A stretch of 64,000 nucleotides of DNA from Diphasiastrum complanatum (taxonomy: Eukaryota > Streptophyta > Lycopodiopsida > Lycopodiales > Lycopodiaceae), in NCBI GenBank assembly GCA_029204225.1, contig CM055095.1:74907798-74971797 (forward strand), in the 5' to 3' direction. Shown in pieces: positions 46,701-57,209 of the stretch. The notes under the pieces were generated by a model that saw only the letters and a list, made by a program, of their open reading frames with translations, searched no databases and was not told the origin of the DNA. Position 1 is the stretch's first letter; every line of letters begins with the position of its first letter. Position numbers and translations under genes: made by a program.

Positions 46701-49700
46701 CCTCCTTTGTTGAGGGTGTTGGCTCACCTTACTTGGACCTTTCGGTGGATATCATTAGATTTGCAGAGCAGGGGCATATTTTCCTCACTGGGGATTTTAA
46801 TGCCCGGACAGCTTCACAACAGATAGAGTTCCATGATGCTACAGATCAGTTGCAAGTTCATGCCCTGAATAGTGACAACTTGGGGATCACCAGGATCTCC
46901 GATGATGGACTGGGACCTATTACTTCATATGGTGAGTACCTGTTGCAGTGTTGATTGAGACTCAAGTATTCAAATTCTAATTACCAAGCAAGGCTCAAGC
47001 CTCAAGAGTCAAACCTACTGATCGTGCAACACACTCGCTATGCAAGAGGGCATATATATCCTCCTCCTCCTTTGACCTAGGTAGTAAATCACGGACCTTG
47101 GTGAACCCAAATCTAACTGTGGCAACTTGTGACAAAACTGCCAAGCAGGGTCTTGAATCCACAACTAATGTTTGGAGGCCTAAATATTGTCAACTTGACT
47201 CGCCCTTTTAACTGAAGATAAAACAGACATTGAACTACCATCTATCAGAGGGGCGAGCCAAAACAGTAAGATCTGAAGATTTTAAACACCCTGGACCTGT
47301 TTTGATTTCCCTGGCTTAGATTAGAGAGACAATTACTTGCTGACGATTGTATCAAAAGGGCGAGCCAAGGGCTTCCACCATTCCCGAGATATCTGCCCTC
47401 AAAGTTTTTGAGAAACTTGCCTCTACAACCTCAATAAATACCCATCTTGGCTTGCCTCCTTCATCATTGATAGATCTCATAAAGTTCAAACAATTCACAT
47501 ATCCGGACTAGTTATTCATTTGTGTCACATGTGACACAAATTCACAAATTACAAATCGTTCATGAATCATCAAAGTTCAAACTATTCACCTCTCAACTTT
47601 CAAGACTTCAATTAGTAAGTACCTACATTCAAGTTATAAATTTCAACACCAAGCACTCAAGTTCAAGTTCAAGTAGTTCAAGTTGAAGCCTCAAATACAA
47701 AGTTTAGTAATTACCTGCATGGGTTCTTTGGCCTCCCTCATATTATCTAGAAGGCGTAGGTTTGAATGCACAAACACTAGCCTTTCTAATTGCTTTGTGG
47801 AGAGCCTGTTTTTCTTCTTGGTGCGTATGGGGGAGTAGATGCTCCAATTCCTCTCATAAGCTGATGCGGTGCAGTCCTAAGGACTCTCAATGCAATGAGC
47901 TAGAGCCTAGGGGTGCAAGCTCCATACTTGTCCCACCAACAAACTGGCCTCAAGTGGTCGACTCTATCTTGTGTCACGGCCCTCTGATATGTGAGGCGGT
48001 CTCTCCAAAAAAATCATGAGCTCATCATTGTAGGCCTGCTGCTGTGCAACGTCTGGTACGACCTCTGGAGGTATTCAAAGCACCCATCCTCAAGCTCATG
48101 GTCATGGAATTGCTCTGGACCAGATTTCTTCGATAAAGGATGCATCACATGGCCAACTGCATATGAAGGCCTATGAAACCAGTTCCATCTGCTCTCCTAC
48201 TTGGGCTTTAACTCTTGAACCTTGCAAATCAAAAAATGAATGTCATCGATTTAGATTGAGAAGGTTCCAACTTGGAAATGAAAGAAATTAGAATTTAGAA
48301 GGGCCAAGGTGTTGGCAAACTCAACTCAGTGCACTATCGTAGAGAAGGCCCATGGTGGACTCCTCTCTATCTTTGAGTCGTAGAATGTTGTGGAGTGGTT
48401 GCAACCCAACAACAGTCGATCTTACCTCGTCCCAAAAATCCGATGACAAAACGATGGTCTCAAATCTCCTAGATAGAGACTTAGTCGATCCGCTCCACTG
48501 TGCCCTCCAAGGCTATAAATATGAATGCAAACCTAAACACATTGCACATTTCACAAATTTTGAACAATCATCAATGCATCAAAGTTCAAATGGCAAAGCA
48601 AGTGCCAACAATCGAGATCCAGATAAGGCTTAAGCTAGGCTCTAGTTGCTAATTTCTAAACTCTAAAGTTTAGACCTTGAAATCCAAACTGGTATTCCAG
48701 AATCTAACATTGAGGATGAGACATCTATCATCAAGAATCAAGATTCAAAGTTCAGATCTCATGGGAGGCGGTCTAAGGATTTCCAAATTCTTGAACCCAC
48801 TTGTAAATTGCGAGGACCTTTGGTTTCTTGGTGACAAACCTCACCAAGAACCGTGCAGTATCAAGGACGTCTTTCACCCAAGGAAGAGCTGGACAAAAGC
48901 AAGACATGTCAAATAGCATAGACAAACTGGACTCTAGTTACAACTGACTAGGTTGAAGGAGTTGCTTATGCTTGAAAATTGAGAGCAAAATCAAGTGTCG
49001 ACTCATATGTGAGCCGTGATCAATCAACACTCATGACATGTAGAGTCTTCAAACTCAAAGTTCAAGCAGTAAGTTTGTAACTACTAACTAGTTGCTACTA
49101 ACTAGGATATACCCGCGATGTCCTCAATCAGTAGGTCGATGCTATGTGTGCAACGCATGGAGTCCAAAAGATAGTCAGATAATTCTCCATCACCAAATCT
49201 CCCATGGCTTTGCAATTTGCTGCATTGTCAGTAATGGCTTGCACAACATTTTGAGGGCCCACCTCCTGGATCGCTTGCGCGATGTGTGAGTTGATGTACT
49301 CTGAGACTAGCATCAGAGATTCATATTTTAATTGAGCAATGACTCATGAGCCTCAAAAACTAAAATGATTAAATTCTAATTACCAATGAGCAATGAACAT
49401 TGAAGTCCAGCAAATGTCATGAACTCTTTACTCACATGAAACAATGGTATGATATGTCGCCTCCTGGTGTCACTCCAACCATCAGTTGTGATGGTGCACC
49501 TGAATTGTTTCCACGATTCACGAACGCTCCAATTCTTTGGTTACATCTTGAACCTTCCTCATCAAATGTGTGGTGCGTAGGGACTCCATGCTAGGTCCAC
49601 GATATGTGGCCCCTATCGTAGCGACACTCTCTATATCTCCCAAGCAGGTTTCTTCGCTAAATGGAAGGGGAGGTCGCAACGGTAGAAGAGTCTTCTGATA

Positions 49701-52700
49701 GCCACATCCGCCCTACACTTGTTGTTACCCCAAAATGATTGCACATAATAAGCTCTACTAGTAACACCTCTACATGGGGTTCTAGAAGTAGAGGGGCCAG
49801 CTATATATACATGCGGTGTAGATGTGCTGGCGTCTGGCTCTGTCTCATCCTGACCTAAGGTGGATGCATGATGTCTAGCAACTAATCCTATTGCAACAAA
49901 AGAAATCAAAAAACATTTAATCACTACATTCTAGACTCTACAAGTGACAATCACTTTCATCATGCACATTGCAAAATTCAAAATTCAAAAGCAAAAGTTT
50001 AAAGAATCAGATAACACGTGTATGATGGTCACCTGCAGTGACCATGAACGAATGATCTCTCTCTGAATCGCTCCTGGTCTTGCAATCATGCTCGATAGCC
50101 CTGGAGGTGCCTCTGGGCATGCTCCGATCTCATAGCCATGCAAACAAAGGAGGTGTGCTCGAATACGCATTGGACCACCTGTGTAGCTCACACGACAATA
50201 GTTGCACGTCTAACGTTTTGTGTCCGAGCTATTGTATCTCGTTGCAACTGTGACATGATCTTGTATACGATCTCTATGTCTCACCATGACTGACTCTCAA
50301 CTCCTAACTCCTAACTCTTAACTCTCCTAACTTCTAATGCTTCTCTCACCTCTACTGCCTAAGTTCTAACTCTAAATTCACACACCTCTTACCTAAACAC
50401 ACACACACACACACACCTCCTCCTATCTTTAAAACTAAATTCACAATTTTACACACACACTTCTTGCCTAAACTCACACACACACACCTCCACCTATTCT
50501 CTCTCCAAGACTCTCCTAACTCCAGGCTCTAGCCTCTCTCCTTCATTCACCTAATAGTAGTGGCTACTACTACTAAACACCCAAGTTCTAACTTCTCCTG
50601 ATTTCTCTTCTTCAAAATGCATTCAACAATCGAGATTAACCTAAGTTCTAGCACATAACACATTCACCATAAATGCAATTTTCTCTCTCCTCTAAGCTCT
50701 TTCCTCTCTCCTCAAGTCTCTCTCTTCTCTCCTCTCCTTTCTCCTCTCCTTATATGTTTCTACCTCTCTTCAACGTTCTGCCCTTGAAAGAGGTGCAAAA
50801 AGACATAAATCCTATCGCGAGTGAATTGGGGCCTGGGCTGTGGCAAAAAAAATTCTAGGCCCGATTCAATCGGTCGCCTACAAGTAAGTTCAAAAAGGGG
50901 GCGAAAAAACACATGCATTTTGGGTGATACTTCACATCTTTCATGTGTGGTAACAACTAAAAACAACGTTGTCGGGATATCCGTGCCGAGGAAAGGTGGT
51001 TTAGAACAAACACCCACCCAAATCCGTTGCCTACAGCTCAATCTATTCATTTGCAAAAAGGAAGCCTAAACAAAAGCTTCATTTGCCAATTTTTCATCCT
51101 GTGCAACTCAAACTCTGTTGCCACTATGCACTGTGCCTCCGACTTTTGGCACAGATTTGACAAGATTGTTGCTGATGAGACATTAGTGGATTTGGGAAAT
51201 TTCTCAGAGATATTATGTGTAAGGGATTATTGTTTTTTCACAGGCAAATTTATTTAGCTTGTTAAATTTATTGTTTGGTGCATGTTTATAGCAAGTAAAC
51301 CTCTCTGCAATGATACTAAAAAATGGAGAGTGTGTTCTGGATGTCTATTTTTGTCTTCTTTCACTTTAGGCACTACTACTGGTAGATTGCTGTTAAAGGA
51401 ATTTAATTGTTAGTATCACACGTGTATTGTTTTTAACCTAAATCTGGAATGCTAGAATACATCATGCATACTGCCAGTCTTTTTTGTGGCTGAGTTGGCC
51501 CTTCGCCTTCAGAACTGGTCTATATATAAATGTATGAAACTTTTGTGGATGTATTTTTACACTTGTGAGATGCACTTACTCTTGGACACTGCTGATAAAT
51601 GGGGATACCTAGCATACAGTCCTTGCCATGATTGTTCCAAACCTTTTGGTGGACTCTATAAAGTTATAGGTTACACTTAATGTTATGTTTAGGTACTCGT
51701 TAATGTAATACACTTGTAGTTAGGTTTTCAATATTGATAGAAGTCTGTATGAAGCTGTGTCCTTCTTGGACTGAAGATAGAGGTTTCAAATCTTCAATTG
51801 CTTCATTTTTTGGTTTTCTCATATGTTCTGTTTTTCCGTATATTATTGCAGAGCCTAATGCTGGGAATGGTGCTGATCTTGAAAAATATTCATGGACGCA
51901 AACACTTGCAGAAGTGACTGTTCATATACCTATACCACCTGGAACAAAGTCAAGGGCTATTTCATGTGATATTAGAAAAAATACGCTAAAAGTAGGCATA
52001 AAGGGTCAACCAACCATATTGGAGGTGAGAATGAAATATGCAGATTGAGAAGACCAGTTTTGATAGACTTCTATTCGTTGCTAGTAGTGTAAAACGTAGG
52101 TATTTACTGTTGGTATCTGCAAGAAGACTATGTACAGTCCCTCATCATTTCAGATTCTTGTTTAAGTGTTAACATTAAAAAGTGAGAACATCACTGAACT
52201 GTTAGGGGGCTGATTTACCCGGTTCTAGGGTAAAAACTGGTTGACAAGGTGGTCTCTTTAGAGTAGTATATTCTATTCAGAAAGGTCAATAGGATGGGTC
52301 AATTTGTCACTGAATTGGGCATTGGAGACATGAGGGTAAAACACCTGCAAAGTTTGAAAAAGGTGAGAAAAGTCGTTTTGACTAATGAAATTGGATGCTG
52401 CCCTCTCCTCAAGACTGTTGCTAGACTCGATGACAGAGATAGCTTCAAATTATAGATTAAGATGTTTTTCAGGTGACATACTAGACCTGGTTTGAAACAT
52501 TGTTGTGACAGGCTTTTGATGCTTTTTGTGACTTTGTTCTTTTGCAGGGGGAGCTTTACAATTCAGTGAAGGTTGATGACTGCTTCTGGAGCTTGGGTAC
52601 GAAGTTTGGCTTTCAGATAATTTCATATGCAGAGATATTTTTCTGAAGTAAATTTCTCCGTGCAGTTCAGAAATGACGGATACTTAGTTGAAACACATTC

Positions 52701-53186
52701 TCTGCAGAAGATGGGAAGACTTTGTCCATACTTCTAACTAAGCACAACCAAATGGAGTGGTGGAGATCGGTGATAAAAGGAGAACGAGAAATCAACACAC
52801 AAAAAGTTGAGCCGGAGAACAGCAAGCTTTCAGATTTGGACCCGGAGACACGTCAAACTGTTGAAAAGATGATGGTAGGTTAAGAGGGTTGTATTATCCT
52901 CAGATGCCCAAGTTTTTTCTTCTTGTGTTTACTTTTCAGGCTCTTATGCACTGACTTATCTTCTATTATTCTAGTATGATCAACGTCAAAAAGCTATGGG
53001 CTTGCCAACTAGTGAAGAACAGCAGAAACAAGATATTCTAAAGAATTTCATGGCAAAGGTATGTAAAAGTTTTAAGATTCGATGGACCGTGATCTTATTT
53101 TATTCACTCTTTTTCTTTCACTTGCTGACTATTTCGACTTTTTACAGCATCCGGAGATGGACTTTTCAAAGGCAAAGTTTAGTTGA
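39034..53186 (+). CDS. BOB1: NudC-domain chaperone, BOBBER1-like, 6 exons, 340 aa
   Basis: Exons: 39,034-39,544; 51,852-52,024; 52,548-52,596; 52,708-52,874; 52,975-53,058; 53,148-53,186. All introns are GT-AG and phases join into one frame ending TGA. The N-terminus [12 protein letters not shown] and the [14 protein letters not shown] block match the plant BOBBER N-terminal region. A Lys/Glu-rich charged linker fills about aa 90-170. The CS domain (about 182-270) starts [14 protein letters not shown] and includes [14 protein letters not shown] and KVDDCFWSL. The tail holds [46 protein letters not shown] and [11 protein letters not shown]. Arabidopsis BOB1 (about 304 aa, from memory) is a cytosolic small-heat-shock-like chaperone needed for development and thermotolerance; a role here is by homology. 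Intron 1 is 12,307 bp; the other introns are 523, 111, 100 and 89 bp. Confidence 0.95.
40676..40724. repeat. (CT)n tract at the 5' end of LINE A
   Basis: About 24 CT units directly upstream of a LINE ORF1. The ORF1-only copy at 18,139 and LINE B (near 44,875) also have CT tracts just upstream, so the tract may be part of the LINE 5' region or a preferred insertion site. Confidence 0.8.
40725..41600 (+). mobile_element. LINE A, 5' part with ORF1 (in NudC intron 1)
   Basis: The 5' region shares a GATGGCTGCTGCT...GCCCTACCCTGG block with 44,300-44,370. ORF1 (40,832 on) has a Pro/Ser-rich N-terminus with repeated PTPSLALP-type units, then a coiled coil ([23 protein letters not shown]). After a frameshift near 41,350-41,390 the frame continues with [12 protein letters not shown] and the [20 protein letters not shown] block, ending at a stop at 41,599-41,601. 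It matches the ORF1 of LINE B ([28 protein letters not shown]). The downstream EN and first part of RT are replaced by foreign sequence at 41,600-42,732. Confidence 0.85.
41602..42732. mobile_element. Insertion splitting LINE A, possibly an LTR-element remnant
   Basis: No coding domain is recognised. A primer-binding-site-like TGGTATCAGATCC at about 42,016 follows a possible LTR end (CCTCACA), and TGTTAGGA starts occur near 41,675 and 42,363. Those two starts are not followed by similar sequence, so an LTR pair is not demonstrated. Confidence 0.35.
42733..44260 (+). mobile_element. LINE A, 3' part: RT end, C-terminal CCHC domain, 3' UTR and (CTTT)n tail
   Basis: A reading from about 42,733 starts with the [15 protein letters not shown] block, typical of the end of LINE reverse transcriptases, then [13 protein letters not shown] and [14 protein letters not shown] frameshift in the C run at 43,083-43,091 leads to 43,118-44,059. 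That part has the [14 protein letters not shown] block and a CCHC knuckle (CSMC...HFLFRC, about 43,555-43,610), followed by an Arg-rich tail. AATAAA at 44,215-44,220 precedes a (CTTT)n(CT)n tail, with no poly(A). Confidence 0.85.
44381..44853. mobile_element. GC-rich foldback element with minisatellite core, in NudC intron 1
   Basis: Near-identical inverted ends: TAGCACCCTAGCGCGTCAGG (44,381-44,400) and the complement of CCTGACGCGT...AGGGTGCTA (44,831-44,853). Both ends begin or finish with TA, which may be a TA target duplication. The core (about 44,400-44,680) is a GC-rich minisatellite of CAGGTGG, CGCCGGGCAGG and GGCACC words. An internal perfect 10-bp hairpin (CCCTGGTGCC/GGCACCAGGG, 44,758-44,767 and 44,776-44,785) and an A16 run (about 44,797) follow. 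Overlapping Gly/Ala/Pro-rich ORFs on both strands are compositional, not genes. Confidence 0.65.
44874..46954 (+). mobile_element. LINE B: ORF1 and APE-endonuclease start of ORF2 (in NudC intron 1)
   Basis: A (CT)n tract is followed by a Pro-rich low-complexity region and ORF1 (about 45,341-46,285, same frame throughout, one TAG at 45,641-45,643). ORF1 has a coiled coil ([18 protein letters not shown], about 45,655-45,780), [30 protein letters not shown] and [16 protein letters not shown], then [10 protein letters not shown]. After TAG at 46,283-46,285 the same frame continues into an endonuclease: [26 protein letters not shown] and [10 protein letters not shown]. It breaks off at 46,954 after [10 protein letters not shown]. 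The remaining EN, RT and tail are absent; hAT-related sequence lies downstream. Confidence 0.85.
47700..50290 (-). mobile_element. hAT transposon, intron-bearing degraded transposase (in NudC intron 1)
   Basis: Minus-strand pieces in transposase order. BED finger at 50,285-50,033: CNYC, then the [15 protein letters not shown] block and [13 protein letters not shown]. Next, 49,924-49,631 has [19 protein letters not shown]. The DUF659 part at 49,313-49,128 has [16 protein letters not shown] and [10 protein letters not shown]. Then [19 protein letters not shown] at about 48,900-48,790. The C-terminal dimerisation domain lies at 47,890-47,715 ([22 protein letters not shown] and the [14 protein letters not shown] block). 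Low-complexity TAACTACTAACT stretches between pieces look like introns. It has stops and frameshifts. Terminal inverted repeats were not located. Confidence 0.85.
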
Positions 53187-56180
53187 TTGGTTGTTTACAC
53201 TGACTGCAACGCTGGTAAGGGTCTGCTACAAACTTTGAGGAAGCAGACAGACGTACAAACTCCCTTTACTGGCTGTACTTAGTTGAGCTAGAACTTCAAA
53301 ATTTCAGCTGGAATTGGTGGTGAGCAAGAATAAGTTAACACACTTCATAAATATGGTGTCATCTCTCTTTTCTCGTTTCAAGTGCTGAACCACGAGGTTT
53401 CTCTCAACACCACATCTCTTAAATGATGGATGGGCTCTAACAGGCAATTGTGTAGGGTTGTCAAGCATCGGGTTTTTCCATCAGTATGTTTCTTGAAGTT
53501 TTCTCAACTGCAGCTGCTTTAATTGTTTCAATTTCCCCAAGGAAGGTTTATGGACTCAACTTTCTGCGTGATGGCATCTTTAGATTAGACTCTGAGCATA
53601 AATATATGGCAATAGTTCTTTGTCTCTCTTGAACAGTGATTATCTTAGGTTGATATAGTATGACTTGAACAAACATGGTAATTCTGATCACTCAATCCTG
53701 TATCTAAATCTTACACTCATCTGTGTTTTTAGCAGCTTACAGATGTCGGAGGTTCTGTTTTCTTCTCTCTTGGAATTTTAACATTGTAAGCCTTTATATG
53801 TGTAGGAATTTGAAAGCTGCATATTTTAGTGAACCATTAATATTTCAAAGTTGTAATTGACCACAGAATGACTGTGATGATAACACAGCAAATTCAGTAT
53901 GGAACCTTTCATCCCACTACAATATTAGAAATAGTTAAGTGCTGTTTAAAGCTAAGAACTGGGCTGATTTTGGTAAGACGTATTCTTGCTGGATTGTTTT
54001 CTATTTTTTTTTTTATTGCATGGTGCAACTCTATGGAAAACACTTCCTCATCTCAAAGCAAATTTTATATCGCAGGTATTGCAAAATGAGTTCTTCGCAA
54101 GTGGGTTGTATCTTTGGGAGCAATATAGATGGCTGGAAGAATTAGAAAAAATATGCATTTTTGGCCGTACTTTTGCTCTTATAGTATCTGCCTTAAATAA
54201 TTGCAAATTAAAGTTGTCATTTATTGTGTTTTGGTCTCTTTTGAAGTTTCTAGTATCCATAATCTCAACATCTGACTGCAGAAAGCTATATCTGCCTGGA
54301 AGTTAGACAGATAAAATAATCTTCTATGTAATTGCTTTTTTAGGCACATCCCGACTGGGGATGTGTCACCCATTCCTTGGCCGTATGGTGGTTGTCAATT
54401 GTAGTTCAAGGATCAGTCCCAGTAAGCAGAGTGAAATTCATAGACAAATGCTTCAAAGTTATAGGAATGCTACAGCTCCAAATGATGTGTCATCCTCCTC
54501 TGTGACGGACTAAGAATAAAATGCAGTGTACTTCAAGATAGATACAAGCTGGAGAAAGGAGACGGTTATATCCTAGCCGTTCTTTTGTTTGGTTTTTAAA
54601 ATGTTATGTTGGTATCATTTTTTCCTTGTCTTTCTGCATTGGGAATCTTGGGCTCCTTGAGCTTAATGCTCTAATCCACCGAACCAGATGAGCTTAATGC
54701 TCTAACCTACCTTACTAGATAAAGCTTGATACTCTAGCCAGGAATTCAACTTCATTCAACTCATACTAACATGAGCTCTTGAGAAAGAACTACAAGAAGG
54801 AAAAGCTCTGCCCATACTTTGATTGTTTCATTATCATCACCTCTCATGATAAGACAGAGAATCAACATATTAAGAAAAGCACCAAACAAGAACATGTACA
54901 TAGTAGATGCAATATCACCTTTAAAACCTGATTCCAAAAGACGAGGTGCAACAGTACCAATGAAATCAGAGCTGAAAATTACCATTGAAAACTAATTTGG
55001 GAGAGAGAAAGAACTGTGTATTTTGCAAAGTTAGGATAATCAGCAATGTCTACATGTGAATCTGTGAATCTAATCAAACTTGATTGACATGTCTTCTTAG
55101 TGATTATTATTTGTATCTAATAGTATTGAGGGATGCAAGCAGAAATCCACTTTCATCTAATCAGGTCAATAAATGCTTTTGGGCCCAATGGAGCTTTACA
55201 TGGATGTCATATTATATGAAAGGACTTTTTACATCACTCAAGTACTTGTTTGTTGTCTTGTGAATATAGATGGTCTGTAGTTGGACTTATGCATATCAAC
55301 TTGAAACGTTGATTGGGTTTAATAGGTGCTAAATGCACTAGATAGGTACAAGTGTCGCTTAGACTTATGCTCAAGGAAGCAAACTCTCATAGAAAGTTAC
55401 CAGTCCAACTTGCTAATGACTTGTTGCATGTTTGCGACGTTTCTTTGTTCATGTGGAAGATCCAACACCTCTTGTTGGAGCTTTTTCTTCCCTTACATCA
55501 AAATGAGCAAAATAAATAGCTCGTGTGGATGTTGAAATGGATAAGTCAATCATGTGACCATAGGTCCACAAGTCGTGCTCACACGAACATACAAATTTCA
55601 TTTCAATGCTTTATTGAAAGCAATGAACTTTGCGTTTGGCTTTTGTACATCCCATATGGCAAAAGGTCCATTGTCATCGTAACCAAATGCATAGTTTGGT
55701 AGATACATTTGTAGGAAGCTCTCTCTAATGTAACTCCTCTATGTTGATCATCTATTAAGTATATCTTTTGTTGTGGTTATGATTGTTAAATTGAACCTTT
55801 TTATGTATGACATCCTCATCATTCTTTTGTTTCTCTGTTGAAATTGCCCTTTGTGTTTACTTTCGTTCTTTTAATCAAGATTTATTTCATAATTTTCTTG
55901 TTGGATTGACTGATTGAAAGCTTGATCTATATTGATGTTTCATGGTTGATGAAAATTTTCTTGCTATATAAAACTGAGGTTTTTTTCAATTCTACTTTTC
56001 TTAAATAGTTTGTTAGCACATGACTCTAGGACAAGTGTAAAAGACTAGCAATATAATTTTGGAGAGTCAAATTATAAATGCCAACCTATATAAAATTAAT
56101 CTGAAGATCATATGTTCCACTAACATTTAAAAGATTCAATGAAATATCATGCCAAAAATATGACTATGATATTTTTCCTT
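53187..56180. other. 3' flank of the NudC gene, mostly unassigned
   Basis: Possible coding scraps only. A plus-strand frame ends at about 54,512 (blocks MVVVNCSS, SEIHRQMLQSYRNA, ending SSSSVTD) with AATAAA at 54,514. A minus ORF 54,761-54,985 has a hydrophobic segment (MYMFLFGAFLNMLILCLIM). A minus 36-codon ORF at 55,598-55,708 has YAFGYDDNGPFAIWD. None is recognised; each could be an exon or a pseudogene scrap. The NudC 3' UTR may extend to the AATAAA at 54,514, but that is unproven. Confidence 0.3.
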
Positions 56181-56184
56181 CCGA

Positions 56185-57209
56185 ATTCAAGGAGTACTGC
56201 CTAAACAATGACATTGAGCAACAATACATTACCTCCTATTCGCGTCAGTCAAATGGTCTTGCTGAGAGAAAGAACAGAATCTTAGGCGAATCGACAAAGT
56301 GTATGTTATCACATGCGACACTTCCAAAGTTCTTCTGGGCTGAAGTTGTTTTAACAACAACCTATATTCAAAACATATGTTCTACTAAAGGTCTCTTAGA
56401 CAAAACACCATTCAAGGTTTGGACAGGTACCAAACCTTCTTTATCAAACTTACGAGTTTTTGGACGTACTGCTTATGCGCAGATTCTTCATGATCTCAGA
56501 AAGAATCTCATTAGCTACACTACTTCATATCAAACCTACAAGTTGTTCGACCCTATCGAGTCGAAGATATTCGTTAGTCAGGATGTCATCTTCATCGAAG
56601 ATCAATTTATTGACCTCAAGGGAAAAGGCAAAGCCCATGTAGCCGACTTGTCCGACTCATCTGACATATTGAACTTCGAGGTTCCTCAGTCGACTATTCT
56701 CATTGAAGGTCCAAGCTCATCTACTTTCGACGAACAACATATCAATAGCGAATTCGAAGATGATGATGTTGCAGTTCAACAACTATAATATGATAAAAAT
56801 GATCAACTTCCTCTATTCCACAGAAGATCATCAATAACTAGCAGACCACCTATCAGGTATATCGACGAGTCTGCAGCCTACCTTGTTTAAGAGCCGACGA
56901 CTGTCGAAGAGGCACTCAGTTAGCCCGATTTTGATCTCTGGAAAGAAGCTATGGATAAAGAGTATTTATCTCTTATCAAGAACTAGACATGGACGATTGT
57001 CGAATTACCTGCTAGCAGAAATGTAGTTGATTACAAATGGATTTTCAAAGTCAAGTACAAAGCAACAGTATCGATTTGATAAAAGAAGGCAAGACAATGC
57101 TATCTTCTGAATTCAACATACCGATTTGGGCGAAGCTCATTTTTGCCTTGGTATTCAAATCCACAATGACAAAAATCGAAAGTTAATCTACATTACTTAG
57201 CAGAGGTAC
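56185..57209 (+). mobile_element. Copia B copy 2, left part (integrase end to RT)
   Basis: The reading begins in integrase (ITSYSRQSNGLAERKN, about 56,230) and continues in 56,303-56,788 (the FFWAEVVLTTTYIQNICS block, TPFKVWTGTKPSLSNLRVFG, ending EDDDVAVQQL). RT remnants follow to about 57,200. It is close to copy 1 at 28,440-29,860 and better preserved through the integrase end. It stops at GGTAC (57,205-57,209); the element resumes at 60,994 with the same GGTAC. RT between TWTIVELP and the later motifs is largely deleted. Confidence 0.88.
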
